NCBI RefSeq assembly: GCF_002162835.1
Contig: NZ_MAAX01000071.1
Coordinates: forward strand, 1-63,961
Source of the DNA: Nonlabens dokdonensis
GTDB taxonomy: Bacteria > Bacteroidota > Bacteroidia > Flavobacteriales > Flavobacteriaceae
Reading direction: 5' to 3'
DNA length: 63,961 nt
The notes beneath the pieces were generated by a model. That model was not told where the DNA came from, made no database searches, and saw only the letters and a list, made by a program, of their open reading frames with translations. The first letter of the stretch is position 1. The number at the start of each line of letters is the position of its first letter. The position numbers were made by a program, and so were the translations under genes. This document shows positions 62,879-63,961 of this stretch, in pieces.

Positions 62879-63682
62879 ATGGGATTATTTAAAGAAAATC
62901 CTTTCGGTCATATTTTATTTTTAAAAAAATGGCTCATACGTATTGCTGGTGTCTTATCTCATAGAAGATACAGAGGCTTTAATGAGATGGAGATAGAAGG
63001 AAGCGATTTTATAAGGAATCTACCAGAAACTGGCGTTTTATTTGTATCAAATCATCAAACATACTTTGCTGATGTGGTAAGTATGTTTCATGTTTTTAAT
63101 GCTTCTTTAAAAGGACGTGATGACAGTATAAAAAATGTAGGATATCTATGGAGTCCTAAACTTAATATTTACTATGTAGCTGCTAAGGAAACGATGCAAA
63201 GTGGTTTACTACCTAAAATATTTGCTTATGCAGGCGCTATCACTGTAGAAAGAACCTGGCGTGCCAAGGGAGAAGAAGTAAATCGTGCTGTAAATCCAGA
63301 CGATACTAAAAATATAGGAATCGCTCTAGATGATGGTTGGGTAATTACTTTCCCGCAGGGAACCACTAAACCATTCAAGCCTATAAGAAAAGGAACTGCT
63401 CATATTATTAAACAGTATAAACCTATTGTGGTGCCTATAGTTATTGATGGTTTCCGCAGGAGCTTTGATAAAAAAGGTTTACGTATTAAAAAACGTAATA
63501 TCCTTCAATCCATGGTCATTAAGGAACCGCTTGAAATAGACTACGAAAATGATAGTGTTGAAAAGATAGTAGAGCAAATAGAGTTTGCGATAGAACAGCA
63601 CCCTTCATTCTTAAAAGTAATTCCAATAGAAGAAATCGAGGCTCAAGAAGAGCTTAACGAGATGCGTCGATGGGATTACTAG
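62879..63682 (+). CDS. PlsC-family glycerolipid acyltransferase, divergent motifs
   Basis: 267 residues. Acyltransferase motif 1 is SNHQTYFADVVSMF near residue 58-71 (spacing H-x5-D instead of H-x4-D), motif 3 is FPQGTTKPF near 159-167 (Gln and Thr where FPEGTR is usual), and motif 4 PIVVPIVIDGFRRSF. It probably transfers an acyl group to lysophosphatidic acid or a related lipid at the membrane. The changed motifs may mark a Bacteroidota subgroup. Confidence 0.85.
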   Translation: MGLFKENPFGHILFLKKWLIRIAGVLSHRRYRGFNEMEIEGSDFIRNLPETGVLFVSNHQTYFADVVSMFHVFNASLKGRDDSIKNVGYLWSPKLNIYYVAAKETMQSGLLPKIFAYAGAITVERTWRAKGEEVNRAVNPDDTKNIGIALDDGWVITFPQGTTKPFKPIRKGTAHIIKQYKPIVVPIVIDGFRRSFDKKGLRIKKRNILQSMVIKEPLEIDYENDSVEKIVEQIEFAIEQHPSFLKVIPIEEIEAQEELNEMRRWDY

Positions 63683-63748
63683 AAATATTGAGTACGAGTT
63701 GATAACATTTTTAAAGGTAGCAATCTTTACCATCATATGTACTTGTTG

Positions 63749-63961
63749 CTATTTCAAATTAATATCTGCTATGCTTTTAATTCTGTTGCGTTCTAAGAAA
63801 GCGTCGATGGTTTCAAAATGCTCAATTACTCGTTGCTCTTTAAATTCAAATACTTTTTCTGATAGTCCTTGAAGAAAATCACGATCGTGAGAAACGAGAA
63901 TTAAAGTACCATCATATGTAGAAAGTGCTTCTTTTAGAACATCTTTTGATTTTAAGTCCAA
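63749..63961 (-). CDS. C-terminal end of an ABC-F family ATP-binding protein (partial)
   Basis: 71 codons run in from the right edge. The visible part matches the end of the second ATPase domain of ABC-F proteins: LDLKSKDVLKEALSTYDGTL right after the Walker B region, then the switch ILVSHDRDFLQGLSEKVFEF and a tail FLERNRIKSIADINLK. The rest, including the signature motif, lies outside the window. These proteins act on the ribosome. Confidence 0.88.
   Translation of the reverse strand: MDLKSKDVLKEALSTYDGTLILVSHDRDFLQGLSEKVFEFKEQRVIEHFETIDAFLERNRIKSIADINLK

Overview
The window looks like chromosomal DNA of a marine-type member of the Flavobacteriaceae (Bacteroidota). The base composition is AT-rich. 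Secreted proteins carry type IX secretion (T9SS) C-terminal sorting domains, lipoproteins are numerous, promoters fit the Bacteroidota pattern TTG-N17..23-TAnnTTTG (clearest in front of the SRP RNA), and regulation leans on LytS-type histidine kinase / LytTR regulator pairs. I see no tRNA, rRNA, CRISPR array, insertion sequence, integrase or prophage. A genus near Nonlabens or Dokdonia is only a guess.

Layout. 1-4.8 kb: end of an unidentified gene, a T9SS-sorted secreted protein, a lipoprotein and a divergent TPR histidine kinase/LytTR pair. 5.1-19.5 kb: a five-gene operon with an outer-membrane barrel-like protein, a 2315-residue exported protein, a fibronectin-III-like exported protein, a two-component-propeller histidine kinase and its LytTR regulator. 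19.6-23.6 kb: a DEDDh exonuclease/GIY-YIG fusion, a 41-residue orphan ORF, hemerythrin, a flavin/PNPOx-like protein and a BrkB-family membrane protein. 23.7-28.3 kb: a translationally coupled operon DUF2891 - Nramp-like transporter - pxpA - pxpB - pxpC for 5-oxoproline use. 28.4-34 kb: TrkH/KtrB, a lipoprotein alpha-amylase, a fatty-acid-hydroxylase-family protein, an SDR and the SRP RNA. 34-39 kb: glutaminyl cyclase, thioesterase, a repeat-containing lipoprotein and HtpG. 39.4-44.5 kb: a seven-gene operon joining DUF2589-type proteins, a lipoprotein, a 7-TM protein and a histidine kinase/LytTR pair; this is the best candidate for an undescribed system. 44.6-64 kb: mostly housekeeping genes (methyltransferase, SDR, alkyladenine glycosylase, DEAD helicase, two MsrB, PurE, M3 peptidase, ECF sigma factor with a small zinc-motif partner, GcvP, a sialidase-like T9SS protein, a frameshifted membrane gene, KAS III, cyclophilin, NUDIX CoA pyrophosphatase, PlsC-like acyltransferase, ABC-F end).

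The most striking feature is not a gene. The 16-bp palindrome CGCTTTCGCGAAAGCG occurs 15 times exactly and 3 more times with one mismatch, about once per 3.6 kb. Nine copies are intergenic, seven of them within about 60 nt after a stop codon. Nine lie inside genes, where they are read in all three frames (AFAKA, RFRES, LSRK). It behaves like a highly iterated palindrome kept for its DNA sequence, and its role is unknown to me.
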